Source: UBA11855 sp964591705 (lineage in GTDB: Archaea; Thermoproteota; Bathyarchaeia; Bathyarchaeales; Bathycorpusculaceae). Taken from it: a stretch of DNA of 19,669 nucleotides. Each line of letters starts with the position of its first letter. Position 1 is the stretch's first letter. The stretch is from positions 1-19,669 of the forward strand of contig CAZQCX010000030.1 of NCBI GenBank assembly GCA_964591705.1, read 5' to 3'. The notes under the pieces were generated by a model. The model saw nothing but the letters and a program-made list of their open reading frames with translations, did no database searches and had not been told where the DNA came from. Position numbers and translations under genes: made by a program. Shown here one piece after another: positions 1-6,644 of the stretch.

Positions 1-61
1 AATGAAGGTTTTTCCATCTGCGTCACTAAAATGGGGGCTATTTCTTAATGCTATAGGGGCG

Positions 62-967
62 TGCATAATGTTATATCTAGTTAGCACCTTTTTATCTTCA
101 TGGAAGCCTGTGAGGTAGTCAGGCGACTCGTCAACAAAGCGATCATTTCAGTTGAGCCTAAGAGGGGGGAAGCCAGGTTATGGAAGAGCCAGCGCACTCA
201 GGGTTCTGAGTTTATTCCAGACTGAAGGGACTGCAAAACGATACTCGCATAGTTGAACATCTGAGGAAACACAAAGTTTGCAAAACACTAGGCCTACGCA
301 AAGTGCCTGACAGAACTACTGTTGGCAGATGGTATCGAAGATATCTAACCCTTCTGGAAGATACTTTTTTGAGAACGGCTGGCATGCTGCAGTTGATTAC
401 GCCAACCCGAATAGTCGTTGTTGATTCAACTCCGCTTGTGGATCTCTACGATATGGAAGCAGAATGGGTTACACAAATAGGGGAAAATTCAGAGTCTTCA
501 AGCTTCATGCAGCCGTGAACCAGCAGGGCTTGCCGTTGAGAGCGATAATTACGCCAGGGTACAGGTTTGACGGACCGTTTCTTCCAGAGCTGATTGAGGA
601 TTTGGAGGCAGACTACGTTTTGGCAGATGGAGCTACCTGCTCAAGACACAACTCTAAAGCTGTTAGGGACATAAGCACTGTACCGGTTATCGCGGCTAAT
701 CCTCGCAAGAAAGGGAAAAGCCGCAAGGTTGAGTCAGATGTTCTCTTGAAGACCGAGCGGTACGTGGATGAACAGTTTAATGGGCTCTTGAAGGGGAATG
801 TTTTGGGTGAGTGTTGGCTTTGGCCGAGGGGTTTAGTTAAGAAGGCGGCGATGGTTATGGCTGGCTTAATTTGTTATAACGCTGAGGCGGTGCGGTTGCT
901 GGTTGCTGGCGATGAAAGTCAAAATGTATAAGCAAGTATTGGGCTTGACTCTATAACATATGTCATG
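62..967 (+). mobile_element. Decayed insertion sequence (DDE transposase type)
   Basis: The span is set by the transposase pseudogene at 100-931 plus a weak imperfect inverted repeat outside it. ATGTTATA at 68-75 is matched by TATAACAT at 953-960, and similarity extends patchily for about 24 nt on each side. I could not recognise a target-site duplication, so both ends are approximate. The right end abuts a reading frame that has lost its 5-prime part. Element size near 900 bp suits a small IS of the IS4/IS5 group. No intact transposase is encoded here, so movement would need one supplied in trans. Confidence 0.4.
100..931 (+). pseudogene. DDE transposase, two frameshifts
   Basis: The transposase can be read in three pieces. 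ATG at 100 runs to a stop at 223-225 in frame 1. The protein then continues in frame 0 from about 222 (LKGLQNDTRIVEHLRKHK and onward). From about 467 it continues in a third frame (GYTNRGKFRVFKLHAAV). The joined product is about 277 residues, normal for an IS4/IS5-type DDE_Tnp_1 enzyme. Visible catalytic motifs are VVDSTPL (first Asp), LADGATCS (second Asp) and the Y-R-E region TERYVDEQFNGLLK (Glu). The second shift fits loss of one G from a GGGG run (TGGGTTAC at 466-473). No canonical slippery heptamer is present there, so decay is likelier than programmed frameshifting. Confidence 0.8.
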
Positions 968-1059
968 GAGCCCTCAACGACACCAAAGCAATGGTATATG
1001 CAGGTACAAGCCCAGACCTGCTCAAAGAATACTTAGCAGCCATCAGAAAAAAAAATTAA
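949..1059 (+). pseudogene. 3-prime stub of an unidentified gene
   Basis: A reading frame is open from 949 to the TAA at 1057-1059, with no start codon that makes sense. It begins exactly where the insertion sequence ends. Its residues (ALNDTKAMVYAGTSPDLL, then KEYLAAIRKKN) look like a real soluble C-terminus with a charged tail. I do not recognise the family. The simplest reading is a gene cut by the insertion sequence, whose 5-prime part lies before the window or is lost. The 112 bases from 1060 to the end of rpl24e hold nothing I can identify. Confidence 0.4.
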
Positions 1060-1171
1060 TTGTGCATACTTCTAAATACTACATTAACCCATCTAAGTCA
1101 GGACAGTGCCAAGAAGCTCTATAACTTGTAAGAATGAAGAGTAGCAATTTGCAAGCTCGGAAGCAGTACTC

Positions 1172-1369
1172 CTATGCTTTTCCCTTTTCCTCTTTGCCAA
1201 AGTATGTGGTCCATTTAAGTTTGCGGGGGTCCCTTCCAAAGCTTAGTGTGCTTTTTTTGCATTTTCCTGAGCAGAACCAAAGAATTGCCCCGTCATTCTT
1301 GACATACATCATTCCTGTTCCACCTGGAAACTCTAAGCCGCAGAAGGAACATTTTCTGTATTTGGGCAT
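1172..1369 (-). CDS. rpl24e: Ribosomal protein L24e
   Basis: This 65-residue protein of the large ribosomal subunit carries the L24e treble-clef zinc site: CSFCG near residues 7-11 and CSGKC near 33-37, followed by the family signature RDPRKLKWT. The length is typical of archaeal L24e. The ATG at 1369 is preceded by AGGTGA at good spacing, so the start is firm. It is the last gene of the rpl7ae-rps28e-rpl24e unit, 28 nt after rps28e. In many archaea ndk and infB follow this trio. Here nothing codes downstream on the minus strand before the insertion-sequence debris, so the cluster is shortened. Confidence 0.95.
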   Translation of the reverse strand: MPKYRKCSFCGLEFPGGTGMMYVKNDGAILWFCSGKCKKSTLSFGRDPRKLKWTTYFGKEEKGKA

Positions 1370-1397
1370 CGTGTTTTCACCTTATGCTGGCTGCATT

Positions 1398-1622
1398 CTA
1401 TCGTGTAATCTTCTTTGCTTCTCGTTCTGTTTCTCTGAGCATCAGGATGTCTTGGACTCTAACTGGACCTTTGACATTTCTGGATATGATGCGCCCCTTG
1501 TCCTTTCCCTCTAGAATCCTAACGCGCACTTGGGTGATTTCGCCAGTTACGCCAGTACGACCGATTATTTGAATGACTTCTGAAGGAATAAGGGCTTCTT
1601 CTCCCTTGGCTTCCTTACTCAT
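1398..1622 (-). CDS. rps28e: Ribosomal protein S28e
   Basis: Small-subunit protein with an OB-fold, about 74 residues. It shows the family core VIQIIGRTGVTGEITQVRV and the C-terminal signature RNVKGPVRVQDILMLRETER. A GTG one codon upstream (1623-1625) could also initiate. I prefer the ATG at 1620-1622 because it overlaps the rpl7ae stop as TGATG and has GAGG about 9 nt upstream. That arrangement implies translational coupling to rpl7ae. Confidence 0.95.
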   Translation of the reverse strand: MSKEAKGEEALIPSEVIQIIGRTGVTGEITQVRVRILEGKDKGRIISRNVKGPVRVQDILMLRETEREAKKITR

Positions 1623-2002
1623 CACTGAGGTCCTCTTTTGGCATGCTCAAGCCGTGTTATGATTTCTTTGACTAGCCCCGAAGCATCTCCTTCTTTGATT
1701 ATGCATGCTGAAGCACAGGGAACATCGATGCCTAAAGCGCTACCAACCTTTTCCTTGTTTGGAACGAACAAATATGGGATTTTTCTCTCTTCGCACAGAA
1801 GCGGCAAATGAGCAACAACTTCTGGAGGATCCACATCTTCTGCTATGACTACGAGTTTTGCTTGGGCCCGCTCTACGGCTTTCGTGGCTTCGTTCGTGCC
1901 TTTTCTGACTACGCCTGATTTTGAAGCTATTTGGAGGGCTTCATAGGCTGCGTCGACAATTTCTTTCGGCGCTTCATATTTCACATAGAATGGTTTTGAC
2001 AT
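1622..2002 (-). CDS. rpl7ae: Ribosomal protein L7Ae (K-turn binding)
   Basis: L7Ae binds kink-turn RNA in the large subunit. In archaea it is also a core protein of box C/D and H/ACA RNPs and of RNase P. The RNA-binding stretch RKGTNEATKAVERAQAK is visible near residues 35-51, followed by the central strand LVVIAEDVDPPEVV and the LFVPNKEKVGSALG region. Length is 126 residues from the ATG at 2002. A GTG three codons upstream keeps the frame, but GGTGAGG sits 3-9 nt before the ATG, which makes the ATG the better start. First gene of the minus-strand ribosomal unit; gar1, another RNP protein, is divergently transcribed. Confidence 0.96.
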   Translation of the reverse strand: MSKPFYVKYEAPKEIVDAAYEALQIASKSGVVRKGTNEATKAVERAQAKLVVIAEDVDPPEVVAHLPLLCEERKIPYLFVPNKEKVGSALGIDVPCASACIIKEGDASGLVKEIITRLEHAKRGPQ

Positions 2003-2042
2003 AAGCCTCACCCTTTGAAGGCACAGTCTTATCGAGACTTCC

Positions 2043-2053
2043 CATTTATGAAG
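2043..2053 (-). promoter_or_regulatory. TATA box of the rpl7ae operon
   Basis: On the minus strand this reads CCATAAATGAA-like in the form TTCATAAATGG. Its centre is about 26 nt upstream of a start near 2022, leaving a leader of about 20 nt that contains the GGTGAGG site of rpl7ae. Confidence 0.5.
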
Positions 2054-2106
2054 CTTTCGACTGATGAACGGGCAGAAGGTCCCTGGAAACCATGGATGTC
2101 GAAAGG

Positions 2107-2114
2107 TTTAAATA
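2107..2114 (+). promoter_or_regulatory. TATA box of gar1-tfb
   Basis: TTTAAATA on the plus strand. A start about 26 nt downstream falls near 2136, after the GTG at 2125 and before the ATG at 2152. This helps decide the gar1 start. Confidence 0.6.
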
Positions 2115-2151
2115 AAGATTTACGGTGACCTACTCATTTTTCGAGAGGGGG

Positions 2152-2421
2152 ATGGGGTTGGAGAGACTAGGTAGACTTGTGAACACAACGCCATCCATGA
2201 ACTTGGTGGTGAAGACCGAAAAAGCTCCGAAGATTGGCTCTGTAGTAATTGACGAAAATTTGAAAGTTGTCGGCAGGATTTTTGACGTTATTGGTGCCGT
2301 ATCATCCCCTTATGCCATAGTTAAACCAGCCTCCAAGGAACACCAACTATTATCCAATAGAATGCTCTATTTGCTTCTCTCGAAAAAAACAGGAGCGAAG
2401 AATAATGAGTGGGAGCAGTGA
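2152..2421 (+). CDS. gar1: H/ACA RNP protein Gar1
   Basis: Gar1 is a small beta-barrel subunit of the H/ACA ribonucleoprotein that guides pseudouridylation, and it docks on Cbf5. Family features seen are IGSVVIDENLKVVGRIFDVIG and the following SSPYAIVKP strand. The frame is open from a GTG at 2125, but that codon lies before the transcript start predicted from the TATA box. The ATG at 2152 follows GAGAGGGGG directly, giving 89 residues, usual for archaeal Gar1. The last 17 nt overlap the start of tfb in another frame. A gar1-tfb pair is a recurrent archaeal arrangement. Confidence 0.9.
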   Translation: MGLERLGRLVNTTPSMNLVVKTEKAPKIGSVVIDENLKVVGRIFDVIGAVSSPYAIVKPASKEHQLLSNRMLYLLLSKKTGAKNNEWEQ

Positions 2422-3379
2422 TCTTCGCGAGGATATTGACTCCTCGCTTGTAACGACAAGAGTGGAGCAAACTAGAATCCAATCTTGCCCCGAGTGTGGA
2501 AGCACCAGAATAATGCGTGACTATGAATGCGCGGAAATAGTCTGCATGGATTGTGGCTTTGTGGTTGCTGCGAAGATTGCGGACCGAGGACCTGAATGGA
2601 GAGCTTTCGACGATGAACAAAGATCGAAACGAACACGTGTTGGCGCTCCTTTGACTTACACAATCCATGACAAGGGCTTGTCGACGACGATAGATTGGCA
2701 TGACCGAGATATATATGGCAAGAGCTTGTCGCCTGGACAGAAGGCGCAGGTCTATCGCCTGCGGAAATGGCAACGTAGGATAAGAGTTTCCGATGCTACT
2801 GAGCGCAATTTGGCTTTTGCGCTATCAGAAATCACTAAAATCTCCAACAATTTGACCCTTCCGAAGAATATACTTGAAACGGCATCGGTGATATATCGGA
2901 AAGCTGTGAAGGAACGGTTGATACGTGGTCGTTCGATTCAAGGCGTTACTTCTGCAGCGATTTACCTTGCTTGCAGGCAGTGTGGATTGCCAAGAACTTT
3001 GGATGAAATATCTCAGTCTTCAACCGTAAACAAAAAAGAGGTTGGTAGAAGCTACCGTTTCTTGATAAAAGAACTGAACTATTCCATTCCGCCCCTCAGA
3101 CCAAGTCAGTACATAACCAAGTTTTCAAATCAGCTGACAATGCAAGGGAAAGTTGAGGAGATTGCACACAAGATTTTGGCGGCAGCCAAGGAACTGAAGC
3201 TCACTTCTGGTCGCGGTCCCACAGGCATCGCGGCAGCAGCGAGTTACATAGCTTCTGTTCTCACCGGTGAAAGAAAGACTCAACGAGAAATAGCCGAAAT
3301 TGCGCAAGTTACAGAAGTAACCATTCGAAATCGCTACAAAGAGCTTGTTGAAAGGCTAATGTTCCAGATGAGCATCTAA
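2405..3379 (+). CDS. tfb: Transcription initiation factor TFB
   Basis: TFB, the archaeal TFIIB, binds the TBP-TATA complex and recruits RNA polymerase. The 324-residue protein has the full architecture. There is an N-terminal zinc ribbon (C28, C31, C47, C50: CPEC and CMDC). A B-reader/linker region follows (RAFDDEQRSKRTRVGAP). Two cyclin-fold repeats come next, with helices such as SIQGVTSAAIYLACRQCG in the first and GPTGIAAAASYIASVLTG in the second. The C-terminal helix-turn-helix, which contacts the BRE, is TQREIAEIAQVTEVTIRNRY. Translation starts at the ATG at 2405 inside gar1, so the two are probably coupled. Nothing is missing from the family core. Confidence 0.97.
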   Translation: MSGSSDLREDIDSSLVTTRVEQTRIQSCPECGSTRIMRDYECAEIVCMDCGFVVAAKIADRGPEWRAFDDEQRSKRTRVGAPLTYTIHDKGLSTTIDWHDRDIYGKSLSPGQKAQVYRLRKWQRRIRVSDATERNLAFALSEITKISNNLTLPKNILETASVIYRKAVKERLIRGRSIQGVTSAAIYLACRQCGLPRTLDEISQSSTVNKKEVGRSYRFLIKELNYSIPPLRPSQYITKFSNQLTMQGKVEEIAHKILAAAKELKLTSGRGPTGIAAAASYIASVLTGERKTQREIAEIAQVTEVTIRNRYKELVERLMFQMSI

Positions 3380-3425
3380 GTGAAAACGTCGCATTCACAT
3401 TGTCAAATCGCAATGATGCCTATTT

Positions 3426-3442
3426 CAGGCACCGATTGCCTG
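3426..3442 (+). other. Small hairpin after tfb
   Basis: CAGGCA and TGCCTG form a perfect 6-bp stem around a CCGAT loop, 46 nt after the tfb stop. No T-run follows at once, so a terminator role is uncertain. The rest of 3380-3473 shows nothing else I can support. Confidence 0.25.
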
Positions 3443-3473
3443 CTCATTAACTGAACACTGAGATGAGAATACA

Positions 3474-3480
3474 TTTTAAC
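3474..3480 (+). promoter_or_regulatory. TATA box of the zinc-ribbon gene
   Basis: TTTTAAC, with a predicted start near 3503. This is just before the strong ribosome binding site GGAGGT at 3505-3510. Confidence 0.45.
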
Positions 3481-3518
3481 AATAAGGGTCTATTCTGCAT
3501 GTTTGGAGGTTCTCGAAA

Positions 3519-3976
3519 GTGGTGAAATATCCTAATTGTGGGATAGTAGTCAGCATTGCTTCAAAAAAGCGGCATTTTTTTATGGAAAACAACGAAATGA
3601 TTGTGGGTTTCGATCAAGAGCAGAGGTTCTTAAGTGCCCCAAGTGTGATTCCAAGTTCGAACCGTGGATTAATACAGGTGCCTCGCAAATGGGATCAACA
3701 GAGATCAGGGAACTAGTTGATAGAATCAGAGGCATACGCGATGGTTTTGTTCACACACTCGCTATCCTTCGAGAGAAGATCGGCACCTTGGAAAAGGAGA
3801 GGGCGGCCCTCCTTGTCGAAGTAGAAGATTTGAGAAGAGTAGCTGAGTCCCGCGCCAGCGCTCTCGAGAGTGAAATCAATCAACTTCGCGAAGAGATTAG
3901 GTCGCTAAGAGAACTCTTAGATTTGAGTAGCATGCAAAAAACTTCAGGAGCGTTTATTGAGCGTGAATCTATTTGA
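3519..3976 (+). CDS. Zinc-ribbon/coiled-coil protein, frame broken (-1)
   Basis: Two overlapping frames together make one protein. The first starts at GTG 3519, 8 nt after a perfect GGAGGT, and encodes MVKYPNCG and onward. The second, one base back, encodes VLKCPKCDSKFEPW and then a long coiled coil (IRELVDRIRGIRDGF to about LRELLDL). This matches a family of small archaeal proteins that I recall only in outline: a split zinc ribbon (CPxCG then CPxC) followed by a roughly 70-residue coiled coil annotated as SMC-like. The shift happens where A_AAA_AAG (3563-3569) and U_UUU_UUU (3575-3581) lie in the right register. The first zinc Cys is Tyr (KYPNC). Promoter, ribosome site and start are intact, so either programmed -1 frameshifting or a recent indel explains it. 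Function unknown. Confidence 0.6.
3563..3581 (+). promoter_or_regulatory. Tandem -1 slippery heptamers
   Basis: In the GTG-3519 frame the codons read TCA AAA AAG CGG CAT TTT TTT ATG. Both A_AAA_AAG and T_TTT_TTT are canonical X_XXY_YYZ sites, and a -1 slip at either joins the zinc-ribbon start to the downstream frame. A homopolymer sequencing error in the 7-T run would look the same. Confidence 0.4.
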
Positions 3977-3990
3977 AAACACAGTTATTC

Positions 3991-3998
3991 TTTTAAGC
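3991..3998 (+). promoter_or_regulatory. TATA box of the DUF116 gene
   Basis: TTTTAAGC lies about 27 nt before the ATG at 4022, which has no Shine-Dalgarno site. A leaderless transcript is likely. Confidence 0.45.
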
Positions 3999-4021
3999 AG
4001 GATTCATACTAAGTTTGGTTC

Positions 4022-4636
4022 ATGCCCTACAGGTTCACCTTCGATTTATCACCGGTGCCTCGCTTTTTCTTCACCGAAATCGCCAGAATCAGCTACCAGA
4101 AGGGCATGCACAAATCACTTCTCAATACCCTGCAAGATGTTATTAGAAAATTCAGGATTCAAGAAGCCACAGGCCTCAATCTTTCAGACGCAGTTGTTGT
4201 CATCCAAGATCTTATCGATCTTCAAGCAATCAACTTGGTGGAAAGAAAGAAGTTCTTGAAGACCAAGAAGAGAGCTCTTTTCCTCCCGCATTGCTCAAGG
4301 AGATTTATGGATAGTCGATGCGGGGCAGTTTTTGATGAAAACTTGCCTTCCTATGTTTGCTCTCACTGCACCCCTGACTGCCTTATCAATAGAGCGAGCT
4401 ACATGGCTAGAGAAAGGGGATACGATGTTTACGTGTTGCCGGGCGGATCCTGTGTAGCCAAGATATTGAAAAACGCAGAATACGAGGGCATCGTTGGCGT
4501 TGCTTGTGGCGAAGAGATCAAAATTTCCGGTGAAACTATGGAAAACTCGGGTATCGCAGCACAGGCTATTCCGTTGATCAAAAATGGTTGCTCAAACACC
4601 GTGTTCAACATGGAAACGCTGGTTAAGACGCTCTGA
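4022..4636 (+). CDS. DUF116 family protein
   Basis: The 204-residue protein matches the DUF116 family, whose biochemical function is unknown. Seen in order are an N-terminal helical region, a strand RALFLPHCSR near residues 88-97, and a cysteine cluster (SRCGAV, then SYVCSHCTPDCLI). After these come YDVYVLPGGSCVAKIL, GIVGVACGEEIK, and a final IPLIKNGCSNTVFN. The many conserved Cys suggest a metal or Fe-S site, which is inference. The start follows a TATA box at leaderless distance. It converges on rpl40e, with only 8 nt between the two stops. Confidence 0.85.
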   Translation: MPYRFTFDLSPVPRFFFTEIARISYQKGMHKSLLNTLQDVIRKFRIQEATGLNLSDAVVVIQDLIDLQAINLVERKKFLKTKKRALFLPHCSRRFMDSRCGAVFDENLPSYVCSHCTPDCLINRASYMARERGYDVYVLPGGSCVAKILKNAEYEGIVGVACGEEIKISGETMENSGIAAQAIPLIKNGCSNTVFNMETLVKTL

Positions 4637-4644
4637 GGGGTCTT

Positions 4645-4806
4645 CTACTTCACGATCTCTCGTTTCTTCCAGCGTAAGTTTTTTCCTCGGCATTTCCTGC
4701 ATTTTATGGCTGTTGCAGCGTTGGTAGATCCGCAGTCCCTGCATATCTTCTTGTACAGCCTCGCCCGTTGAGCTAATGATTTCTTTAGTGGGTCAAGTAT
4801 GGGCAT
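4645..4806 (-). CDS. rpl40e: Ribosomal protein L40e (53 aa)
   Basis: This short gene is easily missed. The minus strand encodes MPILDPLKKSLAQRARLYKK followed by a C4 zinc ribbon, CRDC near residues 22-25 and CRKC near 36-39, and ends GKNLRWKKREIVK. This is the archaeal L40e pattern: a short basic protein with an N-terminal MPI, a helix rich in Arg/Lys, a Zn ribbon and a basic tail. In eukaryotes L40 is made as a ubiquitin fusion, while archaea make it alone as here. GGAAG lies about 8 nt before the ATG. A minus-strand TATA box at 4851-4858 gives it its own promoter. Confidence 0.93.
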   Translation of the reverse strand: MPILDPLKKSLAQRARLYKKICRDCGSTNAATAIKCRKCRGKNLRWKKREIVK

Positions 4807-4850
4807 TAAGCAACTTCCTGTTTTGGCTGAAAATCTGATGCCTCTCTGTC

Positions 4851-4858
4851 AAATATAC
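4851..4858 (-). promoter_or_regulatory. TATA box of rpl40e
   Basis: GTATATTT on the minus strand, about 48 nt before the ATG, which predicts a leader of roughly 20 nt. Confidence 0.5.
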
Positions 4859-5120
4859 CTTTTGTATCACCAAGGAACAGGTCATATGTGGGCACGAACA
4901 GGCAGGTTCTATGTTTTCAATTCCTCAAGTCTTGTCCCATGTTGACCGACTTTGCTTCCTATCGTGACTGTAATCCATTCTCAGGGCGAGTGAACACTTT
5001 AGCATATTTGCGGAGTTAACCGCTTGATCAAGCGTTTTGGTGATCTCTACTCTTGTTATGGATATTCCGCGTTGTGTGATTTCGCATTATCAACAGTTGA
5101 ATGTTTTGACAATATTCTTT
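4859..5120. other. Gap between rpl40e and the Lrp-like gene
   Basis: I see no convincing gene here. The interval holds a perfect 14-bp palindrome (CGCTTGATCAAGCG, 5021-5034). It also holds a minus-strand frame open for 53 codons (4928-5086) with no good start codon. No tRNA, and no recognisable C/D or H/ACA RNA, was found by eye. Confidence 0.4.
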
Positions 5121-5579
5121 TTACTTGATGGTTTCAATCGTGACACAGGAACGAGTGTCTTCTATGCCTTCGATGGCATAGAGTGTCTTGAGCACTTCGT
5201 CCAAGTTCTCTCTCTCTACGATTACCAGGGCATCTACCTCGCCAGCTATTCTGAACGCGTTGTTTACGGCAAGTTCCTTGATTCTCTCGTATACTTTGAT
5301 TCTCTTAGCTGGTTCTATCTTAAGGAGGATGAATGCTGGAGCAGTTGAAACACCCAAGGCTGTCAAACCTTTGACTGTGACGTCTATAAATCCTCGGCCA
5401 GTGCGAATGTAGCCCGTGTTCTTCAGTTTTCGTAAGTGCACATTCAATGCTTGTCTGCTTATGCCAAGTTGTTGTGAAAGTTCGTCTTGTTTTACACGTA
5501 GAGTGTAGCTGCTGGTGGATGTGCCCTTCTTGTAGAGTGTCTTCAGAAGTTGAACCGAACGTTTGGTTAATGGTTCCAC
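5121..5579 (-). CDS. Lrp/AsnC-like transcriptional regulator
   Basis: The 152-residue protein has an N-terminal winged helix. Its helix-turn-helix KQDELSQQLGISRQALNVHL lies near residues 30-49, and the wing is RTGRGFIDVTVKGLTALG. A C-terminal alpha-beta domain resembles the RAM/ACT domain of Lrp proteins (PAFILLKIEPAKRIKVYERI to IEDTRSCVTIETI). Such proteins usually form dimers or octamers and respond to small ligands, often amino acids; the ligand here cannot be told. It starts at GTG 5579, 3 nt after GGTGA. It is divergent from alba. Confidence 0.85.
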   Translation of the reverse strand: MEPLTKRSVQLLKTLYKKGTSTSSYTLRVKQDELSQQLGISRQALNVHLRKLKNTGYIRTGRGFIDVTVKGLTALGVSTAPAFILLKIEPAKRIKVYERIKELAVNNAFRIAGEVDALVIVERENLDEVLKTLYAIEGIEDTRSCVTIETIK

Positions 5580-5627
5580 GGTTCACCATCTATTAGTTTG
5601 TTAAGGTTAATTTTTACAATTATAGAA

Positions 5628-5636
5628 CTATTTAAG
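5628..5636 (-). promoter_or_regulatory. TATA box of the Lrp-like gene
   Basis: CTTAAATAG on the minus strand, with a predicted start near 5606 and a leader of about 27 nt that ends in GGTGA before the GTG. Confidence 0.55.
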
Positions 5637-5720
5637 ATTTTACCCAGCTAAAAAGCGCACAGGATCTTTATTCGGGTCAATTCTGAACACTTTCAGGAAA
5701 TCTTAAGGATCACCGCAACC

Positions 5721-5728
5721 TATTTATT
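5721..5728 (+). promoter_or_regulatory. TATA box of alba
   Basis: TATTTATT preceded by CC, with a predicted start near 5750. The leader carries GAGGGGGAG about 12 nt before the alba ATG. Confidence 0.5.
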
Positions 5729-5781
5729 CACCGGCAAAAAACTAAAAACCCTCCAGACGATGAGGGGGAGCAAAGTGCTGC

Positions 5782-6060
5782 ATGCCAGAGAGCAACTCGG
5801 TGTTGGTTGGGACAAAGCCAGTGATCAACTATGTGCTTGCTTGCATCACCCTTTTCCATGGCGGTGCAAAGGAAGTGAAAGTCAAAGCGCGGGGGAGATC
5901 TATTAGCCGTGCAATAGATGTCGTAGAAGTTGTCAGAAGACGATTTCTACCTGAAGTGAAGGTTAGGAGTGTTGGGATTGGGACGGATCAACTTGTGCCA
6001 AGGGAAGCAAGTAGTTCACTGAGCAACGTAAGCACGATTGAAATAACTCTGCAGCGATGA
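5782..6060 (+). CDS. albA: Alba chromatin protein
   Basis: Alba is a small dimeric DNA/RNA-binding protein that coats archaeal chromatin. The 92-residue sequence has the hallmark NYVLACITL helix, KVKARGRSISRAIDVVEVV, and the C-terminal SNVSTIEITLQ strand. In Sulfolobus Alba the binding loop reads GKKPV. Here it is GTKPV (residues 10-14), so the position equivalent to Lys16, the acetylated residue in Sso10b, is Thr, while the Lys17 equivalent is kept as Lys12. The ATG at 5782 is the only sensible start. A GTG at 5774 is out of frame. Confidence 0.95.
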   Translation: MPESNSVLVGTKPVINYVLACITLFHGGAKEVKVKARGRSISRAIDVVEVVRRRFLPEVKVRSVGIGTDQLVPREASSSLSNVSTIEITLQR

Positions 6061-6119
6061 TCTACCTCGAGAGTTAATAACCTTGCTGCTCCTGCTTTGT
6101 TTGCGAGAGAGGTCTCCTA

Positions 6120-6629
6120 ATGAAGACGGAGCTATGTAGTTTCTGCCTAAAAAGTGGCATGCTATGCCAAAAATGCGCAGCAAAAGTCAAGGCTGGCGAC
6201 ATAAGTGACTTAGACCTTAGAGTCGCCCGGTTGTTGCTATCTCTTGAGGAAAAGTATCCCTCCCTACAAAACGTGTGTTTCTACAAGGCAGTTGACGTGA
6301 ATAAGACCTTGGCTGTTCTTGTTGGACGCGGTGATGTGCCGCGAATTCTGGGTTATGGCGGGAAGATTGTTAAGGCCATAAGTGACGAGACAGGCAAGTC
6401 TGTTCGCGTTCTAGAGCAAGGCGTTGATGACCGGAGGTTCCTTGAAGACTTGTTTATACCGTTGAACATCTTGACCATAAACACGATTTGGTTGCCTGAT
6501 GGAACGACCGAAACTAGGGTCATTCTGAGGAGAAAGCGTGGCGGTCAGTTGCCATTTGATTTGAAAGCTATAAAGGAAATAGCACAAAAGGTTCGAAAGA
6601 TATCGTTGCGCGTCGAGTTTGCTGACTAA
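6120..6629 (+). CDS. NusA-like KH-domain protein with N-terminal C4 zinc finger
   Basis: The 169-residue protein begins with a compact zinc site (C6, C9, C16, C19). It continues into a KH-type RNA-binding region with the GxxG loop GYGG at 78-81 (ILGYGGKIVKAISDETGK). After that comes a second segment, NTIWLPDGTTETRVILRR. It resembles archaeal proteins annotated as NusA-like transcription factors or KH-domain proteins, which are often found near aspS. The start is firm: GAGGT lies 6 nt before the ATG. aspS follows after 15 nt, so the two are cotranscribed. RNA binding is inferred from the fold; the target is unknown. Confidence 0.8.
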   Translation: MKTELCSFCLKSGMLCQKCAAKVKAGDISDLDLRVARLLLSLEEKYPSLQNVCFYKAVDVNKTLAVLVGRGDVPRILGYGGKIVKAISDETGKSVRVLEQGVDDRRFLEDLFIPLNILTINTIWLPDGTTETRVILRRKRGGQLPFDLKAIKEIAQKVRKISLRVEFAD

Positions 6630-6644
6630 AGGAGTGCGATAATA

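Noticed and set aside
2..115. Short hydrophobic open frame at the left edge
   Set aside because: It overlaps the insertion-sequence end and transposase start, lacks a ribosome site, and matches nothing I recognise.
464..475. Programmed frameshift in the transposase
   Set aside because: No X_XXY_YYZ heptamer is present at the break and a second frame loss lies upstream, so decay is simpler.
1134..1514. Plus-strand open frame of 126 codons
   Set aside because: It is antisense to rpl24e and rps28e, which have clear family motifs and ribosome sites.
3410..3475. Possible box C/D sRNA (ATGATG and CTGA elements)
   Set aside because: The C box is imperfect and no well-placed D box ends the sequence; the elements fit chance in a short gap.
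5037..5348. Plus-strand open frame of 103 codons
   Set aside because: It mostly runs antisense to the Lrp-like regulator and has no recognisable domain or ribosome site.
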